Below are positions 1-11,633 of a stretch of DNA of 64,000 bases, in pieces. The notes below the pieces were generated by a model, which saw only the letters and a list, made by a program, of their open reading frames with translations, was not told the origin of the DNA and did not search any database. Each line of letters starts with the position of its first letter. The stretch's first letter is position 1. Where the stretch lies: contig OZ018328.1 of NCBI GenBank assembly GCA_963969495.1, positions 4,889,886 to 4,953,885 on the forward strand, read 5' to 3'. The DNA comes from Ceratothoa steindachneri (taxonomy: Eukaryota; Arthropoda; Malacostraca; Isopoda; Cymothoidae). A program made the position numbers and the translations under genes.

Positions 1-1773
1 ACAACCATGCTCGTTGGCCTGGATGGGCCAGGAGCAGAGGGTGCCTTTCTAACCATTGAGGCATAAGACATCCCAGGCAGAGCCGGGCGTGCCAGGACCA
101 AGTCATTAGCCTCGCAGAATGAGAGTCGATCCAGGGCCTGAATACCCAGGATTTCTTTCTCAAGGAGATACGCACCACATTGCTTCAAAGAAGCGGGGTG
201 TGGCTCTCCACAATTGACACACTTAGCCACACACGATTTAGACTTATCGTGTGTGGCATAGGAGCAATTTACACAGACTTTGGGTAACCCCGACTATGCA
301 TGTCTACAAGAACAATTCGTAGGGCCGAAGCGTTGACAGTAATAGCACCACTGCGGCAGTGGCACGAATGCCTTCACGCGGTAGCGGTATCAACTGGCAC
401 GCACCGACTCAGGGAGCTTGTCACAGTCAAACATGACGAAGAGTGTAGAGGTGGGTCTCGAGGCCCCTCCCTGTTTTCTCATCACATGTTCGACCTTGAC
501 CGCCCCATGGTCGGCCAGCTTTAAGGTGATGTTCTCTATGGAGTAGTCAAAGAGTTCCCTCGCATAAACTACTCCTTTCACAAAGTTCATGGTAGAGTGC
601 GGCGTCACACTCACCGGGGTGCCATGAAGTGTCCAAAGAGCACTTATCTTGGCCGCCTCGGAGGGATTCGCCGCATTCGCCAGAAGGCTCCCGTCCGAGA
701 AACGGGTCACCTTCATCTCTCTACCAATTACAGGATCATGTTGCCCTTGGCCAACATGCTGCCATCAGTGGAGTGAATAACGAGGAAGCGTTTGAAGCCA
801 ACGGGCTCGAAAAAGCCAGGTAACCTCTGAATGAGGGGCCCACACGTTATCGAGGCTCTGCCCTGCGCACTTTTGGTCTTAGTCGGGGTCTCCGCACCCG
901 GGAGACAGAGGGGTCGGATGTGCCGATCGTGGCTTGCTTGCTTACCAAAGCAGCAGACCCATCCGTCCCTGCAGCCCCCGAGTCTTTTTAGTATTTTTTC
1001 TGTTCTTTTTCTTTTTAGGAGAGGATGGTGGGAAATGAACCCGCTTCTCCCCTCCGCCGGCAGGAGCCCCCAGGCCAGATGGACCAGCCTCAGCCAGGTC
1101 CTTCTCCGAAATTAAAAAGGTCCTGGTGGGCGCAGGGGCACCGGTCGAAGGAGATCCCTCCCCTCCTTGTACTGCCTCTGAAACCCTAGCCGTTTGAGGA
1201 GGACCTTGCATAATGGTGGATTCGGGTTTGGTGCTTGGCATCGAGCCCAGATTTCCTCCCATGGAAGGCCCTACCATCTGAGGCTGGGTTGCCTCAAGGA
1301 CCATGTCTATCTCAGGGGGGCCTCCAGTTGTCCATCCACACCCCAGAACTGTCTGTAGTCACCTCTGGGGAGGCACAGGCCTTGACCCAGGCAAAGTTTA
1401 ATATTCTTGCCAGCAGGTCTTTTGAGGGAAGGAACCGAAGGGGCCTGGCTTCCTTCTCCCCCCTAAGGAGGTTTGCCCTACAGAGCCGCTTTAATGGGGA
1501 GCGGTCGGATCTGGGGCTGCCTGCTGGCTTTCTTGGCAGTCCCCTTGGAAAGAAAAGGGGGGGACTGCCACTGGAATGAGGGAGGTGCCCAAAAGCAACT
1601 CCAGAGGAGCGAGTGAGGGGAAGTCCCCTACACCTGTAGGTGAAGGAGAGGAGTAAGCCTCCTCTCCTGTTAGAGAAATTTGGAGGGTCCCCTGTGGAGC
1701 TGCCCGAGGGTGGCTCCGTCGATGGAACAGGGGGAATTAAGGGGATTTTTTTCTTTGACTCATCATTGGGCAT
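1..1773 (-). pseudogene. LINE ORF1 (gag-like) remnant, 3' end missing
   Basis: Read on the minus strand, ORF1 probably starts near 1773 (MPNDESKKK). A Pro/Ser/Arg-rich N-terminal region includes LPSKDLLARILN. After a frame change near 1310 it continues as MVLEATQPQMVGPSM, a Lys-rich patch (KKKKNRKNTKK), and then, after more frame changes, the conserved core MNFVKGVVYAREL and VMRKQGGASRP around 400-640. The zinc-knuckle part, with CVNCGEPHP-like residues, falls near 180-230. ORF1 of such LINEs is an RNA-binding protein that forms the retrotransposition particle. The copy is not translatable as one frame. Confidence 0.8.
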
Positions 1774-2306
1774 GGTGAGCCTCGTTTTATTATGGGATGC
1801 AATAGCTCATCACCTCTCACAGTAGCCCACTCTGCAAGGAGTGCATACAGGCCTGGAAGAGCCAGGTGCCGCCATTTAAGGCCACCTCTCCCGCCTGGTG
1901 ACCTGACAGCCCTTCAGCATGGCGGCTCCACCTTGGGCACAGCGTAAAATTGATAAAGTGTGAAGAGAGACGCAAAAGAGATGTGACGAAGGTATGGGTG
2001 GGGATGAAGCAGGTTGTTAAAAAAACACCATCTCAAACTAGAGCTCAGGGGTGAGGAAACATTGTCCCCTCCCACCTCAGCCCCGATCCGGGATGGTTAC
2101 TGAGAAGAAGGTCAGCATCTACCCTGTGAAATTAGAGGCTGACCAGAGAAAGATGTTGGAGAGGTTGTATGAAAAGCGAGGAAACAATGAGGAAACACAT
2201 GTGTCTGAAGGAAGGAGAAGAGGCTAAGCTGGTCGGACGGGCTGCTGAATCCCGTCAGCACGGCGGCCAGGATGGCAAATCGCCACGCCCCTTACGGGGT
2301 TGCTGG
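1..2306 (-). mobile_element. LINE copy L-a, 5' part (cut by window start)
   Basis: This is the 5' half of an I/Jockey-like LINE on the minus strand. It matches 12060-14460, 25840-27880 and 37040-39436 along its length. The 5' boundary near 2306 is the same GC-rich motif (cgccacgccccttac) at which the full-length copies end. The element runs out of the window at base 1, so ORF2 cannot be judged. The ORF1 frame is broken. Confidence 0.9.
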
Positions 2307-2774
2307 ATGCAATAAATTACTCTACCCACAGTTGGAGGATATGTGGTGACTTAAAGGTAAGATCATTTTACACTTGGCATTTCTAAGCTCTTTGATATTT
2401 ACATTTTCATTTTTAATTTTTAATACTTGTATACATTTTTTTGGTCAACTTAAATTTTACAAGAATGCAAATCTGGAAATCATGAGTCATTTTTAGAGTT
2501 ATATTTTTTTGTTGAAGTGTGTCCTTATAGGTTGATGAATCCTTTTGGGCTAATGGGGAACTTATCCTAGTTGAGAAGGTATACAACATAACTCAATAAA
2601 CTCAAAATAAGATGTACATATATCCAATTAGTTCCAATACAATGATTTAATGTATCGGCCTAAAGGTTTTTCAGTACATATTCATATTTTTATTGTTTTA
2701 AGAAATATTACTTTGAATTTGTTTTTAGAAATATTACACTTTGAATTTACATACCCTGCTAAATTTATTTTCAG
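2307..2774. other. AT-rich sequence with no recognised gene
   Basis: This stretch is mostly AT-rich and non-coding. It ends with a pyrimidine tract and AG at 2773-2774, which looks like a splice acceptor for the gene remnant that follows. Confidence 0.5.
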
Positions 2775-3467
2775 GTAGTGTCTCTTATACTTGGGATGCA
2801 AACAGGCTACATGAAGCATCCCTGTTTCCTATGTTTATGGGACAGTCGTGCAGATAGTATGCACTATGAGAAGAAGGTTTGGCCTCCACGAGAAGCATTT
2901 AGAATTGGATCACACAATGTGATAGCTAAACCTTTAGTGCCTCCTCCACTGCATATAAAGCTTGACATAATGAAAAATTATGTCAAAACCCTCAATAAAG
3001 AAGGTCAAGCTTTTAAATTTATTCTTCAAAAATTTCCACAAATCAGTGACGCTAAGCTCCATGCAGGAATTTTTTATGGACCTCAGATCAGGAACTTGAT
3101 GAGAGATCAGCAGTTTGAGGCATCAATGATGGACATAGAAAAAGATGCCTGGAAAGCTTTAAAAGCTCTAGTTAACAGTTTTCTAGGCAATGAAAGAAGC
3201 CCAGAATATGTTGCCCTGGTCAATCAGCTCCTAACAAGTCTCAAACATTTGGGAGCTCAAATGTCAAAAAAGATGCACTTTTTACAGTCCCATCTGGATT
3301 ATTTTCCCAACCACTGCAGGGATTACAGTTAAGAACAGGGAAGAAGATTCCACGAGGACATAAAAACAATAGAATCCAGGTACCCGGGTAAATGTGATGT
3401 AAACATACTTGCTGACTACTGTTGGTATTTGAAGCGTGATGCACCAGATGAGAGGCACAAATGAAAA
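2775..3467 (+). pseudogene. Unknown invertebrate gene family, copy A (C-terminal half)
   Basis: An open frame to 3332 reads QTGYMKHPCFLCLWDSR, then PLVPPPLHIKLDIMK, GIFYGPQIRNLM and FLQSHLDYFP. After a frame change near 3325-3335 it continues EQGRRFHEDI and ADYCWYLKRD, and stops near 3467. The same blocks, diverged, occur at 46247-48535 in this window. I recognise the pattern as an uncharacterised protein family seen in many copies in arthropod and cnidarian genomes; its biochemical role is unknown to me. Conserved Cys/His pairs in the first block suggest metal binding, which is inference. The acceptor-like AG at 2774 suggests this copy once had introns, so it may not be a retrocopy. The N-terminal half is absent. 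Confidence 0.7.
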
Positions 3468-4384
3468 TCATCAAGGGTGTCTTTTCTTGGAAATTAGAAT
3501 TATTTTCTTTATTATGTTGCATTCTTTAATTTTTTGTTTATTAAAAGGATAATAGATTACATACATTTATTCCTGTTTCTATTATATATCAAACAGCAAT
3601 AATAATGCATTATTAGATAGAGAAAGGTTTTTGAATTTTTTTTTCAGGAAAAATGAGGTAATCTCAATGAAAATGGTGTATGCTGTACTGAGAAAATCTG
3701 ACCTGGTTGAACAAAAATACATTCATTTTTGAGCTCAGGAGGTTTGATTCATTAAGAAACCACAAAGAAATCCTGAGGAACATAAATTTTATTTTCAAAC
3801 GCAGGCCTATGTAGTATATAAAAAGAGTCAACAAGTTTTCTGTCTCTAATTTTTTTTTTTTAAGTGGTTGTTTAAATGTAGTTTTGAAGGTAAATAAATA
3901 TATTTTCTTTTTTTGACATCAATTATATGGGATTTAAAATAAGCAAAAGATTATCTGTAATAATCTTTTACTTGTTTTAGTCATATAAATGTATAACTGG
4001 GAAAAAAAAAATGGCTGCTTAGTTAAAAAAAAAAATAAGTGTGTTAATTTTGGGTGTTGATACTAATAATAGTATCTTTAAATTGTGTGAATATGTATGG
4101 CAGTTACAGTTATATTTATAGGCTAATAAAAAATATCCACAAAAAGAACATTTATGTAAAAGCCTGTCATAATTTTTTTCATTCAGTCAGTTTTACAGAA
4201 TGACTTACCAATACGGTTTTTACCACTCTTGAGTGATTTTTTTTATCATTTAAAAGAGTTCTTCAAATGCTTCTAAAGAAATAACAAATAATATGTTCTC
4301 AAAAACATTTGGTTGGCACATGGAAAAATTTTGTGTTAAGAGATTTGGCCAATTTTGGCATGCACTCTCAAAAAGGTTGCCCAC
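3468..4384. other. AT-rich intron sequence, nothing recognised
   Basis: The stretch has A/T homopolymer runs and no coding signal or repeat that I can match elsewhere in the window. Confidence 0.5.
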
Positions 4385-4665
4385 CCCTGGTTTAGAGGAA
4401 TAGCTGTAATGATAATAATAAATAATCATAAATAATAATAATAATAAAAATACTACTACAAAATAATAATAATTAATAATGATAATAATAAAAAGGTAAA
4501 GGAGTGCTGAGTGGAGGAGAGGGAAAAGCACACCAACAAATCTCCCAGGACACATCAGTGTGTTCAAGTCAACCCAGTGACAGGGCTTCCCTAATTTGCA
4601 CTCAGGCCAGGATGGACATGCGTCTCCTCCAGGTACCAAGTGTAAGAAGCAACACAGCTACCCCT
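4385..4665 (+). repeat. (AAT/ATT)n microsatellite with conserved flank
   Basis: Irregular AAT-type repeats at about 4405-4492 are preceded by gaggaatagctgtaat and followed by a conserved stretch of about 150 bp (gagggaaaagcacaccaac ... catcagtgtgttcaagtcaa ... cactcaggccagg). Both flanks recur around the AAT tract at 61490-61860. The microsatellite is therefore part of a dispersed repeat, not an isolated expansion. Confidence 0.75.
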
Positions 4666-4671
4666 TGAGGG

Positions 4672-5460
4672 GTGGTGCTTTGTGAGTCTCTTTAGATCAT
4701 TATCCGGTCTCTAAAATGGGCACAACATGTTTATCTCCCATAATGAGTTGTGTAATGCAACTAGCTCGACCATGAAGACATATACAACAGGAAAAGCCCC
4801 AATGGCTTTAAACAAGAGGGAAATACCATTTAAAGCTGACTTCCATTTCTGAGTTGAAGTCATCAGCATCATACACCAACATGGCTACGGTACGGTGACA
4901 AGATGCATGCTCCAAGCCACAGAAGTTATGAAAGGCATAGAGCTAAATATTCAAAAGCAAAAAATCCCCCACTTGTAGTTGGAATCGCTGAACATGTAAG
5001 AACTAACAACACCTGGGGAGGTGTGCCACCTTCCCCCTCTATAGAATTGAGGGTCTTTGTGGTATTGTATCACTACTTGAGGGATGGCCTCACAGATAGT
5101 ACTCTCCTAATGGAACAGAACATCTGATGGGGAGAAGAACTTACAGAAATTGCGAAAAACTATCCTAACATTTACCAATTTCTCTGGCAACTTGCACACA
5201 TGGGTTTAGAGAAATTGGGTAAAAAGGGACTACAATAGCCATTAAGGTGTCTGGGAGGATAACCTATGACCAGATCTTGTTGAACATATCTAGCAAAAAG
5301 CCATGCCTCGCTCACTATGGTGTTGAAGCATGGCATAATGGACATCGGCCAGGTCAGGGGGCGATGTCCACACATGAGGCGAGAGAAGAACACAGCTCAC
5401 TCAGCAGCAAAAACCTTTTGATCCCGCATTCATCAATACTTTTGAAACTTCTACACCTAT
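4672..5460 (-). mobile_element. Decayed, internally deleted LINE ORF2 fragment
   Basis: The stretch 4675-4780 matches the RNase H segment of the full-length copy at 8240-8345 with many substitutions. The stretch 5145-5405 matches the endonuclease/RT junction at 9945-10235. The segment between is missing or unrecognisable. It is an old copy of the same LINE lineage in the same orientation. Confidence 0.75.
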
Positions 5461-5554
5461 GCAAGAGTGATCATCCTATGGAGTAAAGATATGTATTACT
5501 GCATTCAAGAGAGACGAGTGTGTGTCAAAATGAAATGGAATCTGGCCCTTATAT

Positions 5555-5860
5555 CAGGGGATCTTCAAGTCATACATAAAACCACATAAAACCTTAAATC
5601 ACCCATTTATCTCATATGAGATCTCCAATCACACATTCAGCTCATATAAGGAGATCCTCCAGTCATACACTACCACCACATGAGATGTATAATCACACAT
5701 TTATCTCATGAGGATATCATCATCCAGTTACCTCATATAAAGAGATTATCAATCACACATTCATTCATATGAAGAGATCCTCCCACCCACACATTCACCT
5801 CAGGGAGAGACTTCACTCACAAATTCAGCTCATGAGATGAGATGCCACACTCACACATAC
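5555..5860. repeat. Degenerate tandem repeat (cacattcatctcat...gagatc type)
   Basis: A degenerate unit of roughly 40-50 bp, containing 'atcacacattcagctcatat' and 'gagatcctcc', recurs about six or seven times with indels. No coding signal is seen. Confidence 0.7.
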
Positions 5861-6119
5861 ACCCACTGACCGGTAGTGAGGTGGTTAGTCCATTGTTCAG
5901 CATCCTTCTCGGCGGAGAAGAGGAGCTGAAGAGGGTGGAGGGATGCGCTGGGCATGGTGAGGGCAAGGAGGGCCCTCGCCGGAAGTTCTACCGTCAGCGA
6001 AACCAGACACAACCACCCGCACGGTAGCACTGACTGCAGGAGACATGGAGGAAATGGTTAGTAACAGCAGTCAATGGGTAACCATGGCAATGCGCCGAGG
6101 ATCAGGGAATAATTTTTTT

Positions 6120-7235
6120 TTTAGAGGCACCATCTGCCAATTACCATCAAGGGCAAAAATCGCTGTAATTAAAAAACCTATTACTAGGCTACATTAAAAA
6201 AAAACATTCAAACAGAACAATACAAACAGCAATAAAAAAAATGAACAAACAGAACCCTAACAAAAAGAACAAGAAACATGATGCCCGCTTCCCACCCGCA
6301 TAGGAGCATGCAACCCCCCAAAAAACAAAAGACAAAAAGAAGAGCAGGAAACTGTAACGAGTGCAAAGGAAAAGCGGTAGTGTTCCCTCTCAGGTAATGG
6401 GCGCAAAGATCACCTAGGCAGTGATATTCAACAAGAATGTGCTGAACAGTGTGGGGGACAATGCAGTCATCACAATATGGTGCAGACGAGCATTCTATCA
6501 AATGGCGGTGCGTCCCACGAGTGTTGACCATTTCGGAGATGAGAGAAAGCAACCTGAAGCCGTCGCAGCCTTCGGGGGTAGGTCCATGGGAAAAGAGAAG
6601 CAGTCGTCTGGTAGCCGAGTCTTTACGCTTTTTGGCCCCCATTACCCGCAATCTCTGTATGTCTAAGAACTAAGCACAAGATAATCTCGACATCCACCAG
6701 ACTAGCGGAAACCATGGTGGCAAGGACACAGTGGAGATTCCAATGGCTGGGGAGCCCTCAAGCAATTTGTAAGGTGCTAAAGATCACAATCCAGGCTCCG
6801 AACCAGGCACAAGATACTATCTCCTGTACAGAGCAGTGTATTGCAAACAGATCGAACATAAAGACAGAGCCTGATAGAGCACAGCTGACCTCAAAACGAG
6901 GGGTTATGGCATGGAAACTGCCCCCTCCCAGCCTTGGAGCCATCCATACACACTAGTACAGAGTCAGCCTGACACAAAGTCTACTCCAAAGAGGATGAAT
7001 GCAATACACCCAACGCTGTGAAAGTTTGGGGAACAGAAGCGTGGCAACAAAGAGTCAAGGTGGTATGCCCCAGAGTGGCATCCTAGGCAGAACCAGAGGC
7101 GTCATCAGCCGGAGAACTAAACCGAGCTCTCTAATGGGTTTCCTAGCCCTGAGGCGAAAGAGCTTAGGGTATGACTGGCGTCTCTCGGCGGCACAGGCCC
7201 CGTCGAGATGGGTCGCGGATGCAGTCAGAGCCATT
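6120..7235 (-). mobile_element. Older LINE copy, 3' end (C-terminal ORF2 and tail)
   Basis: The stretch 6400-6650 encodes on the minus strand the C-terminal Cys/His segment (APYCDDCIVPHTVQHILVEY) typical of this LINE's ORF2 end. The stretch 6700-6950 is decayed RNase H, and 7130-7235 matches sequence just upstream of RNase H. The 3' tail at 6120-6240 contains a CCTA-N4-TAGG hairpin and an A/T run. Compared with the copy at 7236-14462 it is diverged and carries many stops, so it belongs to an older subfamily. The younger copy abuts it directly. Confidence 0.8.
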
Positions 7236-7254
7236 GGCGATTTCTTTTTTACAG

Positions 7255-7320
7255 GGCTATCTGGCGACTGCCCACGTGGTCATAAGTCGCCGCAATCAAA
7301 CAGCCTAGCCCTAGGCTACA
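7255..7320 (-). promoter_or_regulatory. LINE 3'-terminal double hairpin
   Basis: Two inverted repeats lie close to the tail. GGCGACT at 7263-7269 pairs with AGTCGCC at 7285-7291 (15-nt loop). AGCCTAG at 7302-7308 pairs with CTAGGCT at 7311-7317 (2-nt spacer). In other LINEs a 3' stem-loop is the RT recognition site; that role here is inference. The second hairpin keeps the core CCTA-N4-TAGG in the copies at 6177, 32793 and 50257. Confidence 0.5.
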
Positions 7321-7644
7321 TTAAAATAAAAATTTGAAAACAAAACAACGATAAAAAGGGAAGATGACAACAATTAGGAAGCAAGCTCCGGCATTGGGGA
7401 AAGGTCCCCCTCCCCTCGGCGCAGGAGCGTGCGACCTACAAAGAAAACAACAATAAAAAACAAAAACAAAACCTAGTTAAATAAAAGGGAGAAGGCCGGC
7501 CACCCCCAAACCCGAGTACAAGGGACAGGCAGTAGCAAGCTGGTGCGTCGGGGAGAGGTCCCCCAGGCGCAGGAGCGTGCAACTAAAGGAAAAAAAAAAA
7601 ACAAATGCAAAAAACAAAACAAAACAAAACAAAAAAAAACTTGC

Positions 7645-10600
7645 TTAAATAATAGGGAAAAGGCCAGCCTCCCCCATGAAGTCAACAAGTCCACAAGTCA
7701 ATGTGCACGAATCTGTCCCGAGTACAAGGGACAGGCGGTAGCGACCCCGCCCATCCCGGTACCGAGACAGGTATCGTGCGCGAAGATCACCCAGACTGGG
7801 ACATTTGACAAGAATGTGCTGAACAGCCTGGGGAACGACGCAGTCGTTGCAATAGGGCGCAGGCGAGCGCTCCATCAAATAGCGATGCGTGACACGGGTG
7901 TGTCGATTCGGAGACGACAGAAAGCAACCTGAAGCCGGCGCGGCGCAATGGCACGCAACTTAAAGTTCCCTTCGACCGTCTCCCATCTTCTTTGCCAAGC
8001 AGTCTGAAGAGCTTCCCGTATTCCTGCCTTGTAGTCGGTGTGAGGAAGAGCGAAACGCTGGTCCGGTCGCAGAGTCCTCGCGGACTCTTTGGCGCGCTCA
8101 TTCCCCGCAATTCCTACATGTCCAGGAACCCAGCAGAAGATAATCTCGAAATCCGCCCGGCTCGCCAAAACCGTGGCGTCACGGATATCGCGAACCAGGG
8201 GATGTGGAGATTCCAATGCCCCGAGAGCACTCAGGGCGCTTTGTGAGTCGCTATAGATCACAATCCGGTCTCCGAACCGGGCACGTCGCGTAATCTCCCG
8301 TACCGAGTGGTGTATTGCCACCAGCTCGGCCGTGAAGACAGACGCAGCGCCTGGTAGAGCCCCGCTGACTTCAAACAGAGGGGATACGGCGTGGAAGCCG
8401 ACCCCCTCTTGGGACTTGGAGCCATCCGTATAAACTAGCACGGTTCCAGCGTGACACGAGGTGTGCTCCAAAAAGGTCGAACGCAATACTCCCGGCGAAG
8501 TATAAGCTTTGGGAGCAGAGGCGTGGCGACAAATAGCCAAATGTGGTACACTCCAGGTTGGCGTCCTGGGCAGAACCAGGGGCGCCACCGGCCCGAGGGC
8601 TATATCTACCTCTCGAAGGAGTTTCCTGGCCCTAGGCCCTAAACCCAAAGGTTTGGGTTTGGGTTTAGGGTATGACTGGCGTCTCTCGGCGGCATAGGCA
8701 CCATCGAGATCAGCTGCGGATGCAGTGAGAGCTGTTGGCGACTGAGGGAGGCGCCGGGCTCGCGCAGACAGGCGAATGATGCACTGCACGCGGCGCAGAG
8801 CGAGTGGCATCTCCCCAGCATCGACCAACAGGCTCTCAATGGGGGAAGTGCGGAAGGCACCGGTCGCAAGGCGAAGGCCGGTGTGGTGGATCGAATCCAC
8901 CTTCCGCAATAAATGCTCGGCTGCAGATGCATAAAACTCGCATCCGTAGTCGAGCTTCGAGCAAACAAAGGATCGATAAAAAAGTAAGGCAGTAGCCCTA
9001 TCAGCGCCCCAAGCGCTGAACGTCACGGAACGGAGAATGTCCATGGCGCGGGTACAAGAGACCCTAAGGCTGCGAATAAGAGCCTCCCAGGTGAGGCGTC
9101 GGTCGAATACAAGACCAAGGAAACGGTGCGACTCAACCACATCCAGGCGCACCCCATTAAGAAACAAATCTAGGTCGAGGTGAAGCCGTGGATGGCGGCA
9201 GAAGTGCAACACCTTAGTCTTGGCCAAAGAAAACCGAAACCTGTGCGCTTCGGCATAGCGAGAGACGCGGTTCAATGCCTGTTGGAGTCGACGCTCCAGA
9301 GTTGGCATCTGGGCCGCGCCAAAAGAGATCGAAAGGTCGTCCACGTAGAGCGTAGCGAGAACATCTTCCGGCAGCACCGAGGTGATGCCATTGATGCTCG
9401 GGGCAAAGAGTGTGACACTGAGGACACTTCCCTGCGGGACACCCTCTTCCTGCTCCTTTGGGCCGGAGAGCGCTCCCCCCACCCGTACGCGGAATCGACG
9501 ATCTCGCAAAAATTCAGATATAAACATTGGGAGGCGTCCCCTCGCCCCCATCGTGTGGAGAGTCTCCATGATACCGTATCGCCATGCGGTATCATATGCC
9601 TTCTCCAGATCAAAAAACACCGTGGCGTAGTGCTGTCTACGAAGGAAAGCCTCGCAGACGGCCTTTTCCAGTCGGAGCAGAGCATCCGACGTGGAGTGGA
9701 ACTTATGGAAGCCGCACTGTGCAGAATACAGATGGCCTCCGATGTCCAGGAAATAGGCTACCGTATCGCCATGCGGTATCATATGCCTTCTCCAGATCAA
9801 AAAACACCGTGGCGTAGTGCTGTCTACGAAGGAAAGCCTCGCAGACGGCCTTTTCCAGTCGGAGCAGAGCATCCGACGTGGAGTGGAACTTATGGAAGCC
9901 GCACTGTGCAGAATACAGATGGCCTCCGATGTCCAGGAAATAGGCTAATCTAACATTTACCAATTTCTCCATCAACTTGCACACGCAAGAGGTTAGAGAG
10001 ATTGGCGGAAACCGGTCGGAGTAGAGTGATCTCTCCCCGTCTTGCGAAAGGCGAGTACAGTAGCGATTCGCCAGGAGTCTGGGAGAAGACCTTCCACCCA
10101 GATCCTGTTGAACAAATCTAACAGAAAGGCCATGCCTCGCTCACCCAGGTGTCGAAGCATGGCGTACGGGACATCGTCCGGACCATGGGCGGTGTCCGCG
10201 CACGAAGCGAGAGCGGAACGCAACTCACTCACAGTAAACTTGTCGTTGAAGGGTTCTCCGCCTCTGGAGGTAAAGTCCAGCCGGCGGCCTTCCGCGACAT
10301 CACGACGTGCATTGAATGCTGGCGGAGCAGCATCACGGCTAGAGAATGCGGAAAAAGCGGTCGCTAAGGATTCCGCCACGGACGCGGGGTCCGAGATTGC
10401 GGTCCCATTCTCCTGGAGAACGGGAGGGGGGTCCTGCGAGAACTTGCCCCGAATCCTTTTGACTCGCTTCCACACCTCAGCTAAAGGGGTCTTCCCGTTA
10501 AGTGAAGACACATATGCCCGCCAAGAAGAGCGGCGGGCGTGCTTCGAAATATACCGGAACCTAGCCCTAGCCCGACGAAATTCAGCGACAGTGAAATCGT

Positions 10601-11633
10601 TCGGGCGGCGCTTATAGCGCATGTAGGCATAACGCTTCTGTTTGAGGGCCGTCTCACACTCGGCCGACCACCATGGGAGTGGTCGGCGTGCAAAACGGCC
10701 AGACGTCCTAGGAATAGTAGTCAGGCCCACGGCGATGAGGTTGCCGGAGAAGAACTCAACGGCCTCATCTACCGACCTAAACTCCTCGACTGAGATAGAG
10801 AATTCAGTCATTTCCTGAAATGCAGGCCACCGCGCCCGCGCCAAGCACCACCGAGGTGGTCTCTCAGGCGGCAGTTGCCCTGAAAATGATATTTGAATGG
10901 GAAAGTGATCACTACCATGGAGGTCATCGACCACCCCCCAATCAAAATCAGGATGTGCATCCGAAGAGCACAAAGATAGGTCAAGGCAAGAAAATGAAGC
11001 GGTTCTCGGACAGTGATGCGTAAACTCATCCACGTTTAGGACACCCATCTCAAGCTCTTCGATCAGATCGGCAAGGACTTGTCCCCTGGGATTTATGGAG
11101 TAATCTCCCAAGAGAGGATGCCTGCCGTTCAGATCTCCAAGCAAGAGATAGGGCCTCGGCAACCGTGCCACGACGCGGCGGAAGTCCCCCGCGTCGAAGT
11201 CAGCTGACGGTGGAATGTACGCAGAAATGATAGTATACCTCCTATCCAGGTGCAGCTGCACAGCCACTGCCTGAAAGGAGGTATCTAAAGAGAAAGGAAG
11301 AACGGAGACATCATGCCGGGTGTAAACCGCGCATCCCCCAGCCCGGCCATCCCGCGGTGGTGGGGTCGCAAGACCCTTATACCCCGGGAGGGCAGGCAGG
11401 GGGCACGCGCCTAGCATGGTCTCCTGCAAAAAAATAGCTAACGGGGAACGGGACGAGGCGAGCCTCCGCAGCTCCTCCCAGTTGGCCCGGAGTCCACGGC
11501 AATTCCATTGAAGGAATATGCCCTCCAGGCCTAGCTCGGAGGAGACGCGGGGGCCCTCCTCGAATTGAAGACCCTCACGGGAATGGCCGTACGCTTCCCG
11601 GGGGCCGAACCCCGGGCGCTGTTGGCCGGACAA
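7645..11633 (-). pseudogene. LINE ORF2: endonuclease, reverse transcriptase, RNase H (broken)
   Basis: The frame starting at 11633 (MSGQQRPGFG) contains the APE-type endonuclease: LQWNCRGLR, FLQETML, LLGDLNGRHPLLGDYS and HGSDHFPIQIS. It runs into the start of the RT and stops at 9993. A frame change near 9990 and a 187-bp tandem duplication separate it from a 665-codon frame (9872-7875) with the RT (FFDLEKAYDTAW, VPQGSVLS, TLYVDDLSISF near 9330-9350) and RNase H (YTDGSKSQEGVGF near 8430, YSDSQSAL, WVPGHVGIAGNERAKE). A third frame (7878-7645) holds the C-terminal Cys/His motif PYCNDC...HILVKC. ORF2 proteins nick the target DNA and copy the RNA in place. With three breaks this copy cannot make an intact enzyme. 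Confidence 0.9.
9572..9945 (-). repeat. Perfect 187-bp tandem duplication inside LINE RT
   Basis: Bases 9572-9758 and 9759-9945 are the same sequence, one directly after the other. The unit covers the RT segment ending FFDLEKAYDTAWRYG. Because 187 is not a multiple of three, the duplication also shifts the frame. The other copies have a single unit here. Confidence 0.95.

Noticed and set aside
831..1115. Plus-strand frames across the LINE copies (for example here and 9180-9953)
   Set aside because: The same segments are conserved as minus-strand LINE ORF1/ORF2 in several copies, so the plus-strand frames are shadows.
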